DNA of 64,000 bases from JAWCLZ01 sp038850275. GTDB taxonomy: Archaea > Halobacteriota > JAWCLZ01. The position numbers and the translations under genes were made by a program. Where the stretch lies: positions 62,001 through 126,000 of the forward strand of contig JAWCLZ010000001.1 of assembly GCA_038850275.1 (NCBI GenBank). Reading direction: 5' to 3'. Below, piece after piece: positions 1-7,222 of the stretch. Positions within the stretch are counted from its first letter, which is position 1. Every line of letters starts with the position of its first letter. The notes below the pieces were generated by a model that made no database searches, was not told where the DNA came from, and saw nothing but the letters and a program-made list of their open reading frames with translations.

Positions 1-145
1 TAGGCCTCAAAGGAGAATAAGTGACAGGGGGAGTTGGAGTTGAAATTTGAGGTATTTCCTCTTGAGATTCATATATATATGGCGCAATTAGAATTCCCAA
101 GAGGAAAACAATTAAATATGATATTAATATGCTAAGCTTTTTCAT
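1..145 (-). CDS. Membrane-anchored or secreted protein, N-terminal fragment
   Basis: Partial gene running off the left edge; 48 codons are visible. It begins MKKLSILISYLIVFLLGILI, a short basic head followed by one hydrophobic segment (about residues 4-22), then a Pro/Thr-rich stretch (QISTPTPPVTYSPLRP). This is the layout of an exported or membrane-anchored archaeal protein with an extracytoplasmic linker. Nothing of the functional domain is in the window, so no function can be given. The start ATG (143-145) is the first in the frame and sits about 40 bases downstream of the tRNA-Leu gene on the same strand. Confidence 0.6.
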   Translation of the reverse strand, partial: MKKLSILISYLIVFLLGILIAPYIYESQEEIPQISTPTPPVTYSPLRP

Positions 146-184
146 AGCTAATTAATTATTAAATCAGCGTCTTAAAATTTTGCA

Positions 185-296
185 TGCGGGAGGCCGGATT
201 TGAACCGGCGAACCCCTTCGGGACAAGACCCTGAATCTTGCGCCTATAGTCAAGGAGAATTATTTTCCCCTATTGACCTGGCTTGGCAACTCCCGC
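185..296 (-). tRNA. tRNA-Leu(CAG) with a D-loop insertion resembling a non-canonical intron
   Basis: The minus strand folds as a class II tRNA: acceptor GCGGGAG/CTCCCGC, anticodon stem around loop bases TTCAGGG (anticodon CAG), a long variable arm (TGTCCCGAAGGGGTTC) and T arm GCCGG-TTCAAAT-CCGGC. The gene is 112 nt, about 26 longer than a usual tRNA-Leu. The excess (roughly 245-272) lies in the D loop after AAGCCAGGTCAA. It carries a 7-bp hairpin (AGGGGAA/TTCTCCT) above a GTCAA/TTGAC helix, like the bulge-helix-bulge cut by archaeal tRNA endonuclease. Exact splice sites are not certain. CCA is not encoded; the discriminator base is A at 185. Confidence 0.9.
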
Positions 297-349
297 TCAT
301 TTTATCGAATCTAAACACCCATCTTAGTCATCGACACTACCATTTGCAA

Positions 350-697
350 CTAAAGGCACTTTCTGGAGCTGCAAGCACTCGATGCTTGGTCGTGCTCCTC
401 CCCCCTCCTCCTGCCTTCTAATAGTAAATTGCCAAAGATCAATCGCTCGACCACTTGAGCAACATATTGCCGCGTTCTATATTTCTGCAGATCCTCGCCA
501 AATCTAAGTTCAGAATCAATTTGAATCCTGAGCAATGCATTTCTCAATTCCTCGCTGGGTTTAAGTTTCCTCACTTCCTCCAATTTATATGGCAGCATCT
601 TTGGATCACATATAACCTCTGCTAGGAGTAATATATAATCTGGGGGATTAAATTCCCCTCGCTTGCCCATTAGGATTTGAATCACTTCTTTATCCAT
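350..697 (-). CDS. Hypothetical protein, 115 aa
   Basis: Charged, soluble protein without membrane segments or a motif I recognise. Residues 1-90 look like a helical domain (PPDYILLLAEVI, LEEVRKLKPSEELRNALLRI); the last 22 residues (after IFGNLLLEG) are low-complexity and rich in Arg, Glu, Ser and Cys, so the true end could be uncertain in this error-prone part of the sequence. It lies 10 bases after the UPF0251 gene on the same strand and is probably co-transcribed with it. Function unknown. Confidence 0.5.
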   Translation of the reverse strand: MDKEVIQILMGKRGEFNPPDYILLLAEVICDPKMLPYKLEEVRKLKPSEELRNALLRIQIDSELRFGEDLQKYRTRQYVAQVVERLIFGNLLLEGRRRGEEHDQASSACSSRKCL

Positions 698-707
698 AAC
701 TTCTTCC

Positions 708-1137
708 TCATTGTTTCTTCACAACTTCATGAATGCGATAAAACTCAGTTGAGCCACATTTAGGACACTTCGAAGGCCTACCAGTACCAAATGGCGATTG
801 CCATCTATGCAAGCAATTCCCACACTCAAATATTCGCACTCCATCTAATATATAACTTCCTCCCTTGATCTCAATTGCCTTGCCATTTACAAGAGCATCT
901 ATTATTTTATGGCGAGCATTCATCAAATCGAGTGCACTTTGAAATACCCATTCTATGAGCCGCCTCCTCTTGTTCAAGTCCCTCCAAGTCCACGAGCCTT
1001 GCTGCCTCTAGCTCATTTAAGGTAAGTTCAACCACTTCTAAATCGCGCACTGGAACACCACGCGGTTTGAAATAGACTGCATTGGGGAGACAGGATATAT
1101 GTCTCTTCACCCGCTTAGCCATTTTTGCCATCCTCAA
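708..1137 (-). pseudogene. UPF0251/DUF134 DNA-binding protein, interrupted by a frameshift
   Basis: Two overlapping frames together make one UPF0251 (DUF134) protein. The upstream frame (1137 to 907) gives the start and helix-turn-helix: FKPRGVPVRDLEVVELTLNE, then LEGLEQEEAAHRMGIS, ending in nonsense after KCT. The downstream frame (to 708) resumes with ARHKIIDALVNGKAIEIKGG, exactly where the family consensus continues, and ends in a zinc ribbon (CGNCLHRW...CPKCGS). The shift lies near 925-945 and about one residue is missing relative to the family. Family members are predicted HTH regulators. A sequencing error and a genuine inactivation cannot be told apart here; cdhC upstream has the same kind of break. 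Confidence 0.75.
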
Positions 1138-1219
1138 ATATTAAAATTTGATTTAAATTAAAAAACTTATTGAAAGAAAAAATAAAAAGAATTCTTTTTT
1201 CACTTCCTTTCCCACTTGC

Positions 1220-1471
1220 TCACTTCTTTTCTTCCCTCTTTATTATTACTTGGTCTATGTGTATCTTTGCATTCTGTAGAATTAATTTAATTACTCCCCC
1301 AGTTGTTGATACTGATGGTGGGTGCAGCTGCTGGGGTTGGAGTTGTGGTTGGTGTTGGGGTTGGGGTTGGTGTTGCTTCTGGTTTCTTTAGGGTTAATTT
1401 CAATACTTTTTTCTCCTCAGCCAATTTATCCACCTCTATCCTATTCCTAACCTTCCTACTAATCTTAATTT
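1220..1471 (-). pseudogene. cdhC: Detached C-terminal tail of CdhC, out of frame with the main ORF
   Basis: Beyond the TAA at 1472-1474 the minus strand still encodes CdhC-like sequence. In the -1 frame there is a charged stretch (VDKLAEEKKVLKLTLKKPEA) and a linker of Pro-Thr repeats (TPTPTPTPTTTPTPAAAP). The original frame then reopens with KLILQNAKIHIDQVIIKR and a TGA at 1220-1222. Methanosarcina CdhC ends with a very similar segment after an acidic, Ala/Pro-rich linker, so this is the normal C-terminus. Two compensating frame changes about 130 bases apart would explain it. Low-complexity sequence here is prone to slippage or base-calling error. Confidence 0.7.
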
Positions 1472-2887
1472 TTATCCTATTATTCCTTCTTCTCGGAGTA
1501 CTTCTATTACTTTCATGAATTGTGCTTCAGTTAAGCCTAGTTTTTTCTCCACCACTGTGAGGTCTATCTCTCCACCTGTCTCTTCTATATATGCTATTAC
1601 TTTTTGTTTTATCTCTGGGGTTACTTCAAATGGCCATCCCTCAGTTATTTTCTTTCCATCGATTGGTCTTATTACTCCAGTTACCACTGGGTGGTTGACT
1701 TTCTTTAGAAATGCCTTGAGTTCATCTAAATTCTTAGCTTCTTCCTCAGTTGCTATTTTTCCTTTCATTTCAGGTGGCCAGAAGTCTTGGGTTTTTTCTT
1801 TCAATCTCTTGGTTACCCAAACTGTTCTATACCACCCTCCATCTGCTTGAATGAATTTCTTGGAGCGCATGTATTCTATGCCCACTCCTAGGAAGCCTAT
1901 GACTTGTTTACCACCACCTGTTTGCCCTGCCATTGTGGAGAATGGTAAGCCATTTACTGCTATACCTGTGTAGTCTCTATCCACCCAGCCTATTCCATCT
2001 ACCTCTGGTATGTAGAAGCCGCAGACTTCGAAGCAGCCGCATGAGGTATGTGGGCTTTCGAAGAAGCTATGGAGGTTTATTTTATTGTATTCTCCACCGC
2101 TTAATCTAACTGCTGCTTCATTCACTCCAGTGTATTGCCCTAGTATTGGGTCTATTACTTCTCCCTTTGGAATTGGTTGATTTGGGCCCTCTGGGTCGAC
2201 TTTAGACGCTGCTCTTCCATCGAACCAACCTATTGCTCCACATAGGGAGTAGCGATTTGGGGTTACTACGCAGACATTAGTTGGGGCGAAGCTTTGGCAT
2301 AGGGTGCAGCTGTAGAAGGTGTCTACGTCTTCTTCATTTAAACCTCTTGCTCTTGCATCTCTCCAGTCCCACTCTGCTTGTGCTATTGGTCTCCATTTTT
2401 CAATTTCATTTTTATCTGTTATGTAAATTGCTTCTATTTTTTGTATGAATGGCATTTCGCTTTTGAAGAGCATCATTGTTGCTTTTGCTATTTGCTCTAG
2501 TGATTTTAAGCCTTTTTTCACTGCGTCTTTGCTAATTCTACACCAAATTACATCTCTTGAGTTTAGATGCATGAATCCTTGTATGTAGTTTTGGAAGTCG
2601 TGGTTTCTTCTCTCTATTATTCCACCTAGGTCTCTCTCCACCATTTCCCCTGCTACTTTATATATCATTGCAAAGGAATAGCCACTGCCTTCTTTCATAT
2701 CTTTTATATCTGGGCCTATTATGGTTACCTTGCCATCTTGTACTTCATCCATCTTCGCGGTTAATACTAACTCGAATCCTTTGTATTCTGGTCCAGCTAG
2801 GTCAACGAACATCTCTCCCTTTCTAATTCGCTCACCCTCATACATCGGGCTTATGTCAAATGGGAATACCTCTTTCTCCTCAACCAT
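1472..2887 (-). CDS. cdhC: Acetyl-CoA decarbonylase/synthase beta subunit (CdhC)
   Basis: CdhC carries the nickel-iron-sulfur A-cluster that joins a methyl group, CO and CoA into acetyl-CoA, or splits it, in the archaeal Wood-Ljungdahl pathway. The cluster ligands are visible: Cys194-x2-Cys197 in FYSCTLCQSFAPTNVC and Cys283-x-Cys285 in TSCGCFEVCGFYIPEVDG. The start at 2887 (MVEEKEVFPFDISPMYEGER) matches the family's N-terminus; a longer ORF from 3034 adds a 49-residue basic extension that overlaps another gene. The reading frame stops at residue 471, before the usual linker and C-terminal segment, which follow out of frame. No other cdh subunit gene is in the window. The identity is firm; the end of the protein is doubtful. 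Confidence 0.92.
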   Translation of the reverse strand: MVEEKEVFPFDISPMYEGERIRKGEMFVDLAGPEYKGFELVLTAKMDEVQDGKVTIIGPDIKDMKEGSGYSFAMIYKVAGEMVERDLGGIIERRNHDFQNYIQGFMHLNSRDVIWCRISKDAVKKGLKSLEQIAKATMMLFKSEMPFIQKIEAIYITDKNEIEKWRPIAQAEWDWRDARARGLNEEDVDTFYSCTLCQSFAPTNVCVVTPNRYSLCGAIGWFDGRAASKVDPEGPNQPIPKGEVIDPILGQYTGVNEAAVRLSGGEYNKINLHSFFESPHTSCGCFEVCGFYIPEVDGIGWVDRDYTGIAVNGLPFSTMAGQTGGGKQVIGFLGVGIEYMRSKKFIQADGGWYRTVWVTKRLKEKTQDFWPPEMKGKIATEEEAKNLDELKAFLKKVNHPVVTGVIRPIDGKKITEGWPFEVTPEIKQKVIAYIEETGGEIDLTVVEKKLGLTEAQFMKVIEVLREEGIIG

Positions 2888-2991
2888 CTTCTCACTGCTA
2901 AATCTTCTTTTCCCTGTTCTATATCTATTTTTTGTTTTATGCTTATGAATAATTGGCCTCTGGCCTTGCTTAAATTTTTGTAAACATGAAT

Positions 2992-3180
2992 TTAAAGCAT
3001 TAAACTGCCCATTGAAGGTGAATAAAAATCCCATAGTTCTATTTTAATGCAGCTGTGATTAGGCGGCAAGCGATGGTTGGGGCAGAAATTCCCTGAGCAA
3101 TAATAGCAACTGGAAATTATAGAACTACTAAATTCCCCAAGGCAGTAGTCGCAAATTGGCATCTCAATAAGCATCTCCAT
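2992..3180 (-). CDS. AN1-type zinc finger microprotein
   Basis: 62 aa. The pattern C-x2-C ... C-x2-C-x4-C-x2-HRLP-x2-H-x-C (CDYC, CYYCSGNFCPNHRLPPNHSC) is the AN1-type zinc finger found in small archaeal proteins; the HRLP signature is diagnostic. All eight ligand positions are present. The tail after the finger is short (IELWDFYSPS...), while many relatives carry longer C-termini. It ends about 105 bases upstream of the cdhC start on the same strand, so the two may share a transcript. Partner and function are unknown; AN1 fingers are usually protein- or ubiquitin-binding in eukaryotes, which says little here. Confidence 0.75.
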   Translation of the reverse strand: MEMLIEMPICDYCLGEFSSSIISSCYYCSGNFCPNHRLPPNHSCIKIELWDFYSPSMGSLML

Positions 3181-3241
3181 AATAATAAAATATTGTAACT
3201 TAAATAAATTTTATTCTGGATATTTATTCTTTATCTAGATA

Positions 3242-4840
3242 TTATTCTTTAGATAGAGCGAATAAATCTCTCATTCCACTTGCTGTTGTAACTGGGTTAT
3301 AGTAATAGCCCTTTACCCAAGTTCTATATACTCCTACAATTTTATATTGAGCTATCCAAAGATAGGGGGCATCTTCTTTAACTAAGCGTTGAATCTTGCT
3401 GTATATTTGAAGGCGAGTTGTTTCATTCAATTCCCTTGCACCCTCCTCGATTAACTCTGTGACAACTGGATTGCTATAAGAGGCATAGTTGACCTCTGAA
3501 TTTGGATGAAGCAAGAATGCCACATTTCCATCTGGATCTGGAAAATCAGGAGCCCAGCCTGCGAGGGCAAGTTGGAAATCTTTATTGAAGATTTTAGAAA
3601 TATATGCACTGTAAGCTAGAGGCTGAATCTTGAGTTCAATTCCTATTTCCCTTAAATTATCCTGCAGCAAAATGGCTGTTTTTCTCATTTCATCATTGCC
3701 CTCTAAATAGATGATCTCAGCTGTGAAATTTTCATAGCCAGCTTGTTTAAGTAGCGCTTTTGCCCTTGCTAAATCTCTTGTATACCACTCTAGGGAATCA
3801 TCGTGTCCAAACATCCCCATTGGAATTGGGCCTCGAGCGATTTCAGCTTGGTTATAGTAAACATTTTTAATTGCAGCTTTATAGTCAAATGCATAGCAGA
3901 TAGCCTGCCTCACTAGCTTGCTGTCGAAGGGCTTTAAGTTATTATTAAAAACAATAAAATCGATCTGCAGCGAGAGACCTCCGGATTCAACAACTATGCC
4001 TGATTTATTCTCCAGCTCCTTTAGATTCGCAAGTGGTATGTAAGCTAGATCAGCGTCTCCTTTCTCTAAAATCATCATTTGAGTCGCTGGCTCAGGAACT
4101 ATTTTATAGATATAACGCTTGATCTTTGGCTTGCCTCTCCAGTAATCCTCATTGGCTTCTAAAACAATCTGTTGGCCTCTCTCCCAAGAAACTAATTTAT
4201 AGGGACCTGAGCCAATCGCATTGCTTGCCATGAATTCATTTATTTCATTAGCCTTTACTCCACCATGTGCATTTACCACTTCAGGGTCTACTATTGAGGC
4301 TACTGAAAATGCAAGTAGCTTTAGAAAAGCAGGATATGCTCTCTTGAGTTTTATCTCAAATGTATAATCATCGATTACCCTAGTGCTATCTACGAGTTCA
4401 ATTAACTTCATAGCTGGAGGGCGATTCATTATTATTGCTCTATCTATGGAAAATTTAACAGCACTAGCATTTAAGGGATTGCCATTCGTGAACTTAATAC
4501 CTTTCCGTATTTTAAAAGTATACTTCAATCCATCTTCAGATACATTCCAAGACTCAGCGACCATGGGTGTGACTTTTGAGATGTCTGAGCCATTGTATGT
4601 AACAAGGCGGTCGTAGATATTTTGAATAATATTTATAGATGAAGCTTCATAGGCATCAGCTGGGTCTAGAGTAATCGCATCAGCTATGGAGAGGTCGATT
4701 AATACATCTGGGTTCTTCAATTGAGGTTTTTCCTCTAAGCAGTTCAAGGTGAGTAGTGAAATTGAAATTAAAATTGAAATTGAAATTAAAAGCAAAATGT
4801 AGTTTAGCTTTAGGCTTAGTCTCCTTGTTTTAATTCTCAA
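3242..4840 (-). CDS. ABC transporter substrate-binding lipoprotein, peptide/nickel family (SBP_bac_5)
   Basis: 532 aa. A hydrophobic leader (residues 13-33, built of Ile-Ser repeats) ends in a lipobox-like LTLNC with Cys34, so the protein is probably anchored outside the membrane. The mature part shows family 5 solute-binding signatures: LDPADAYEASSINIIQNIYD, SEDGLKYTFKIRKGIKFTNG, SGPYKLVSWERGQ and the C-terminal FPDPDGNVAFLLHP region. The family binds peptides, nickel chelates or other oligomeric solutes; the ligand cannot be read from the sequence. No permease or ATPase gene (DppBCDF type) is nearby, so it is either an orphan or its transporter is elsewhere. The leader coding region is a near-perfect hexamer repeat (4756-4795). 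Confidence 0.88.
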   Translation of the reverse strand: MRIKTRRLSLKLNYILLLISISILISISLLTLNCLEEKPQLKNPDVLIDLSIADAITLDPADAYEASSINIIQNIYDRLVTYNGSDISKVTPMVAESWNVSEDGLKYTFKIRKGIKFTNGNPLNASAVKFSIDRAIIMNRPPAMKLIELVDSTRVIDDYTFEIKLKRAYPAFLKLLAFSVASIVDPEVVNAHGGVKANEINEFMASNAIGSGPYKLVSWERGQQIVLEANEDYWRGKPKIKRYIYKIVPEPATQMMILEKGDADLAYIPLANLKELENKSGIVVESGGLSLQIDFIVFNNNLKPFDSKLVRQAICYAFDYKAAIKNVYYNQAEIARGPIPMGMFGHDDSLEWYTRDLARAKALLKQAGYENFTAEIIYLEGNDEMRKTAILLQDNLREIGIELKIQPLAYSAYISKIFNKDFQLALAGWAPDFPDPDGNVAFLLHPNSEVNYASYSNPVVTELIEEGARELNETTRLQIYSKIQRLVKEDAPYLWIAQYKIVGVYRTWVKGYYYNPVTTASGMRDLFALSKE

Positions 4841-4855
4841 TTGAAGTAAACCTCC

Positions 4856-5803
4856 CTAATTTAATTTCAATTCCTCGCCATCGAGGTATATCTTAGGCGA
4901 TTTAATTATTCCATCCCAGTGAATTCCAGCTTTAACTGTGCCGCCAAAAGTGGAGTTGTCGCCTATGGCTATGTGAGCTGTTCCAGCTACTTTTTCATCC
5001 TCAAGTACAATTCCTAGTAGCTTTGCCTTGGGATTCAAACCTATGCCTAGTTCTGCAAGATTTCTAGCTTCTTTTCCAATTGCATTAAGTTTTCTCATCA
5101 ACTGCGCTGCATTTCTCCCTCGAATTTCAACTACATAATTATTTCGGATGTGAAATTCAAGTGGGGACTTCAATATACCTATATCGCCAAATGAACCATC
5201 GATCACTACCTTGCCGTTTGAATTCGCTGGAGCTATAAATACCTCGCCACTTGGGAGGTTTATAAAGCTCCCTGGCTCTATGCATATTCCAATATCCAAC
5301 TGCCATTTCCTACCGCTGAGTTCAAAGGTTACATCCGTGCCAAGTTCAGATTCTATCCTGACCACGCTTCCTTGGTTTAGCTTTTGAATTAATTTCTTAG
5401 CTCTAGCCTCGATCTCGCTATAGTCAGCGGTTATTCCACCGGTGGTGAACATCTCTCTCAGTAATTTTCTATTATTGGTTTGAATTGGTATGGTAGCAAT
5501 TCTAGCTCCAGCAGCGCATGCTTCTTTTCTCGCTTGAGTATGAGTAATTGAATAAGTCGTGGGAGCTATTACCACGCTTGCATTTTTCATAGCTTGAGCA
5601 ATAGCTGGAGGTGGTTCTTCACCACTTCTACTCCTAGGCTTCATGAGCATGAGCATTGCCTCGCAATTTAGCTCCAATGCAGCTTCAAAAAAAGCTCTGC
5701 CTAGGGAAAACTTCTTTACATCTGTGACCACTAAAACACTTTCCCCTGGTTTGACTCGTAAGCAATTTTTCAATGCATTTTTAGCACTTTGTTTAAATGT
5801 CAT
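4856..5803 (-). CDS. M29-type aminopeptidase-like protein (short form)
   Basis: 315 aa. The C-terminal half has the hallmarks of the M29 (aminopeptidase T/AmpS) metallopeptidases: PSGEVFIAP, ELGIGLNPKAK, HIAIGDNSTFGG and a final HWDGIIKSP, which supply the Glu/His/Asp metal ligands of the family. The N-terminal half (KPGESVLVVTDVKK, VVIAPTTYSITHTQARKEA) fits the small substrate-binding domain. At 315 residues it is shorter than typical M29 enzymes (about 370-410). A longer paralogue lies at 42359-43540 on the other strand. It starts 15 bases before the solute-binding protein gene, suggesting joint transcription and perhaps peptide uptake and breakdown. Confidence 0.82.
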   Translation of the reverse strand: MTFKQSAKNALKNCLRVKPGESVLVVTDVKKFSLGRAFFEAALELNCEAMLMLMKPRSRSGEEPPPAIAQAMKNASVVIAPTTYSITHTQARKEACAAGARIATIPIQTNNRKLLREMFTTGGITADYSEIEARAKKLIQKLNQGSVVRIESELGTDVTFELSGRKWQLDIGICIEPGSFINLPSGEVFIAPANSNGKVVIDGSFGDIGILKSPLEFHIRNNYVVEIRGRNAAQLMRKLNAIGKEARNLAELGIGLNPKAKLLGIVLEDEKVAGTAHIAIGDNSTFGGTVKAGIHWDGIIKSPKIYLDGEELKLN

Positions 5804-5886
5804 AATTCAAAGATTAATGCAAAAATGCTTAAATCAATCGATTAATTCTAGATTGCGAGTAGAATAATTCTTTCTATACGGTCTAC

Positions 5887-6879
5887 TTAGAAAAATATGC
5901 CTTTGGGAACGATTTTTATTTGAAGGGAGCGTTGATCAAGGGTGATCTCTCCCTTTAAGGTATCATTATATATCAATGCCACATTAGCCTTGGTTTCCCC
6001 ATAAGGTGGATTTTCATTGATTTTGAAGGTTATTTCATAGGGATATTCACCATTTTGATTCAGACCCACGTCGATTAATTTTGAAACATTCTCTGCAGCT
6101 TCAAAGTCATCCATGAATCCCAATATCTTTATAGAGCTAGGGGGGAGCTTGCTTGTTCCTTTATTTACCACTTTTAATCGAAGTGTTAAATTCTCTCCTG
6201 GCTCAAGCTGGTCAGGGAAGATGAAATTATGGGGTTCGCGCTTTATTTCAAGTTCTTTAATCTCTGCATTTGGAATTGGATAGATCGATGTTTCTATAGG
6301 CTTTGAATATTTGATGCCGCTTGAAGAATAATTTAGGGTTATATTCATATTTTTATGGGAGGTAAAGCTTTTGATAATTATATTCACTAATAACACAGCT
6401 GTGCTATTGGGTGGAATTGAAATTCTATCGCTCTGCCCCTCCAAATGCACATCTTGCATTACTGCATTGCCCCCATTCGTTATTTTCACCTTCAACGGTA
6501 TAGCAGAGTTCTCCTTCCCATATATAACTTGGGAGCTTACCTCTATCGAGACTTGCTCCGGAAGAGTTCCAACTGAAGACCCAACTGAAGATGCAGATTT
6601 TGAGTTTGAATTTATGAAGTTATTGCATGTGAAGAACGCCGTTGCTATTGCAAAGAGAATGAAAGCACAGTAGAACAAGCTTTTCCTGAGAATGAATTTA
6701 GATGCTTGATTATTTTGAATACTGCTTGCTTGAATACTGCTTGCTTGAATACCACTTGCTTGAATACCGCTAGTTTGATTGCTATATTTAATTTTAAACA
6801 GTAGATATGCTCCCACAGAAAGGATCAAGATAGCTCCTAAAAGTGTAGCCCAAGGCTCTTCCAAATAATCCATCCCCAA
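5887..6879 (-). CDS. Two-span membrane protein with an extracytoplasmic beta-rich domain
   Basis: 330 aa. Membrane segment 1 spans residues 10-28 (WATLLGAILILSVGAYLLF) and segment 2 residues 68-86 (SLFYCAFILFAIATAFFTC). Between them is a repeat of SGIQA-type pentapeptides encoded by four 15-base units. Residues 100-330 look like two CARDB/Ig-like beta sandwiches (IPLKVKITNGGNAVMQDVHL; LEPGENLTLRLKVVNKGT) with several Asn-x-Ser/Thr sequons, typical of archaeal surface proteins. I cannot name the family. It stands alone between the aminopeptidase gene and a divergent small membrane protein gene. Confidence 0.65.
   Translation of the reverse strand: MGMDYLEEPWATLLGAILILSVGAYLLFKIKYSNQTSGIQASGIQASSIQASSIQNNQASKFILRKSLFYCAFILFAIATAFFTCNNFINSNSKSASSVGSSVGTLPEQVSIEVSSQVIYGKENSAIPLKVKITNGGNAVMQDVHLEGQSDRISIPPNSTAVLLVNIIIKSFTSHKNMNITLNYSSSGIKYSKPIETSIYPIPNAEIKELEIKREPHNFIFPDQLEPGENLTLRLKVVNKGTSKLPPSSIKILGFMDDFEAAENVSKLIDVGLNQNGEYPYEITFKINENPPYGETKANVALIYNDTLKGEITLDQRSLQIKIVPKGIFF
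6715..6774 (+). repeat. Four tandem 15-base units inside a coding region
   Basis: Units start at 6715, 6730, 6745 and 6760, with consensus TTGAATACTGCTTGC on the plus strand; the last two copies differ at 2-5 positions. Because 15 is a multiple of three they add the residues SGIQA/SSIQA to the loop between the two membrane segments of the 5887-6879 protein without breaking its frame. This is a within-gene slippage repeat, not a CRISPR. Confidence 0.85.
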
Positions 6880-6947
6880 ATTTTATTTAAAATATAAATA
6901 TAAGAACTATTTAAATTTAACGTGCTCAAGTGTTCAAGGGATCTTGT

Positions 6948-7211
6948 ATGGATGATGAAATTAAAGAAAGTACTGGGAAACCACTTAGCAAAAGAGTTTT
7001 TTATTTAGCAATCATGCTCATAGGAATATCATTTTTCTTGATATCCACACCCCTGGGATCAATGGTTCTAGAGCTTTTGAGATATATATATCCTCCTCTT
7101 GAGTGGGCCATCATCGCGATGCTTAAGCACCTCCAACTTGATCCTAAAATCGCTGGATTTCTATTCGCATTGGCTTTGATATACATTGGTTATCGAGGAC
7201 TTAGGAGCTGA
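6948..7211 (+). CDS. Small membrane protein, two hydrophobic segments
   Basis: 87 aa from the ATG at 6948; a GTG six codons upstream is an alternative start. Hydrophobic segments: VFYLAIMLIGISFFLIS and, near the end, IAGFLFALALIYIGYRGL, with an amphipathic or weaker third (LEWAIIAMLKHLQL) between. The N-terminus is acidic. No family recognised. It is transcribed divergently from the 5887-6879 membrane protein and convergently with the DHH protein, 11 bases from the latter's stop. Confidence 0.6.
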   Translation: MDDEIKESTGKPLSKRVFYLAIMLIGISFFLISTPLGSMVLELLRYIYPPLEWAIIAMLKHLQLDPKIAGFLFALALIYIGYRGLRS

Positions 7212-7222
7212 AATTAAAAAAA

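Noticed and set aside
200..421. Open frame on the plus strand across the tRNA-Leu gene
   Set aside because: It is antisense to the tRNA and its protein has no coding character.
1303..1518. Gly/Val-rich hydrophobic frame on the plus strand
   Set aside because: It is the shadow of the Pro-Thr linker of cdhC read on the other strand.
2888..3034. N-terminal extension of CdhC by 49 residues
   Set aside because: Basic, unconserved, overlaps the AN1 finger gene, and the family starts at MVEEKEVFPF.
4756..4795. Hexamer repeat as a regulatory iteron
   Set aside because: It encodes the Ile-Ser hydrophobic leader of the lipoprotein.
6715..6774. Short regular repeats as a CRISPR array
   Set aside because: No spacers; the units are contiguous, 15 bases long, and in frame inside a gene.
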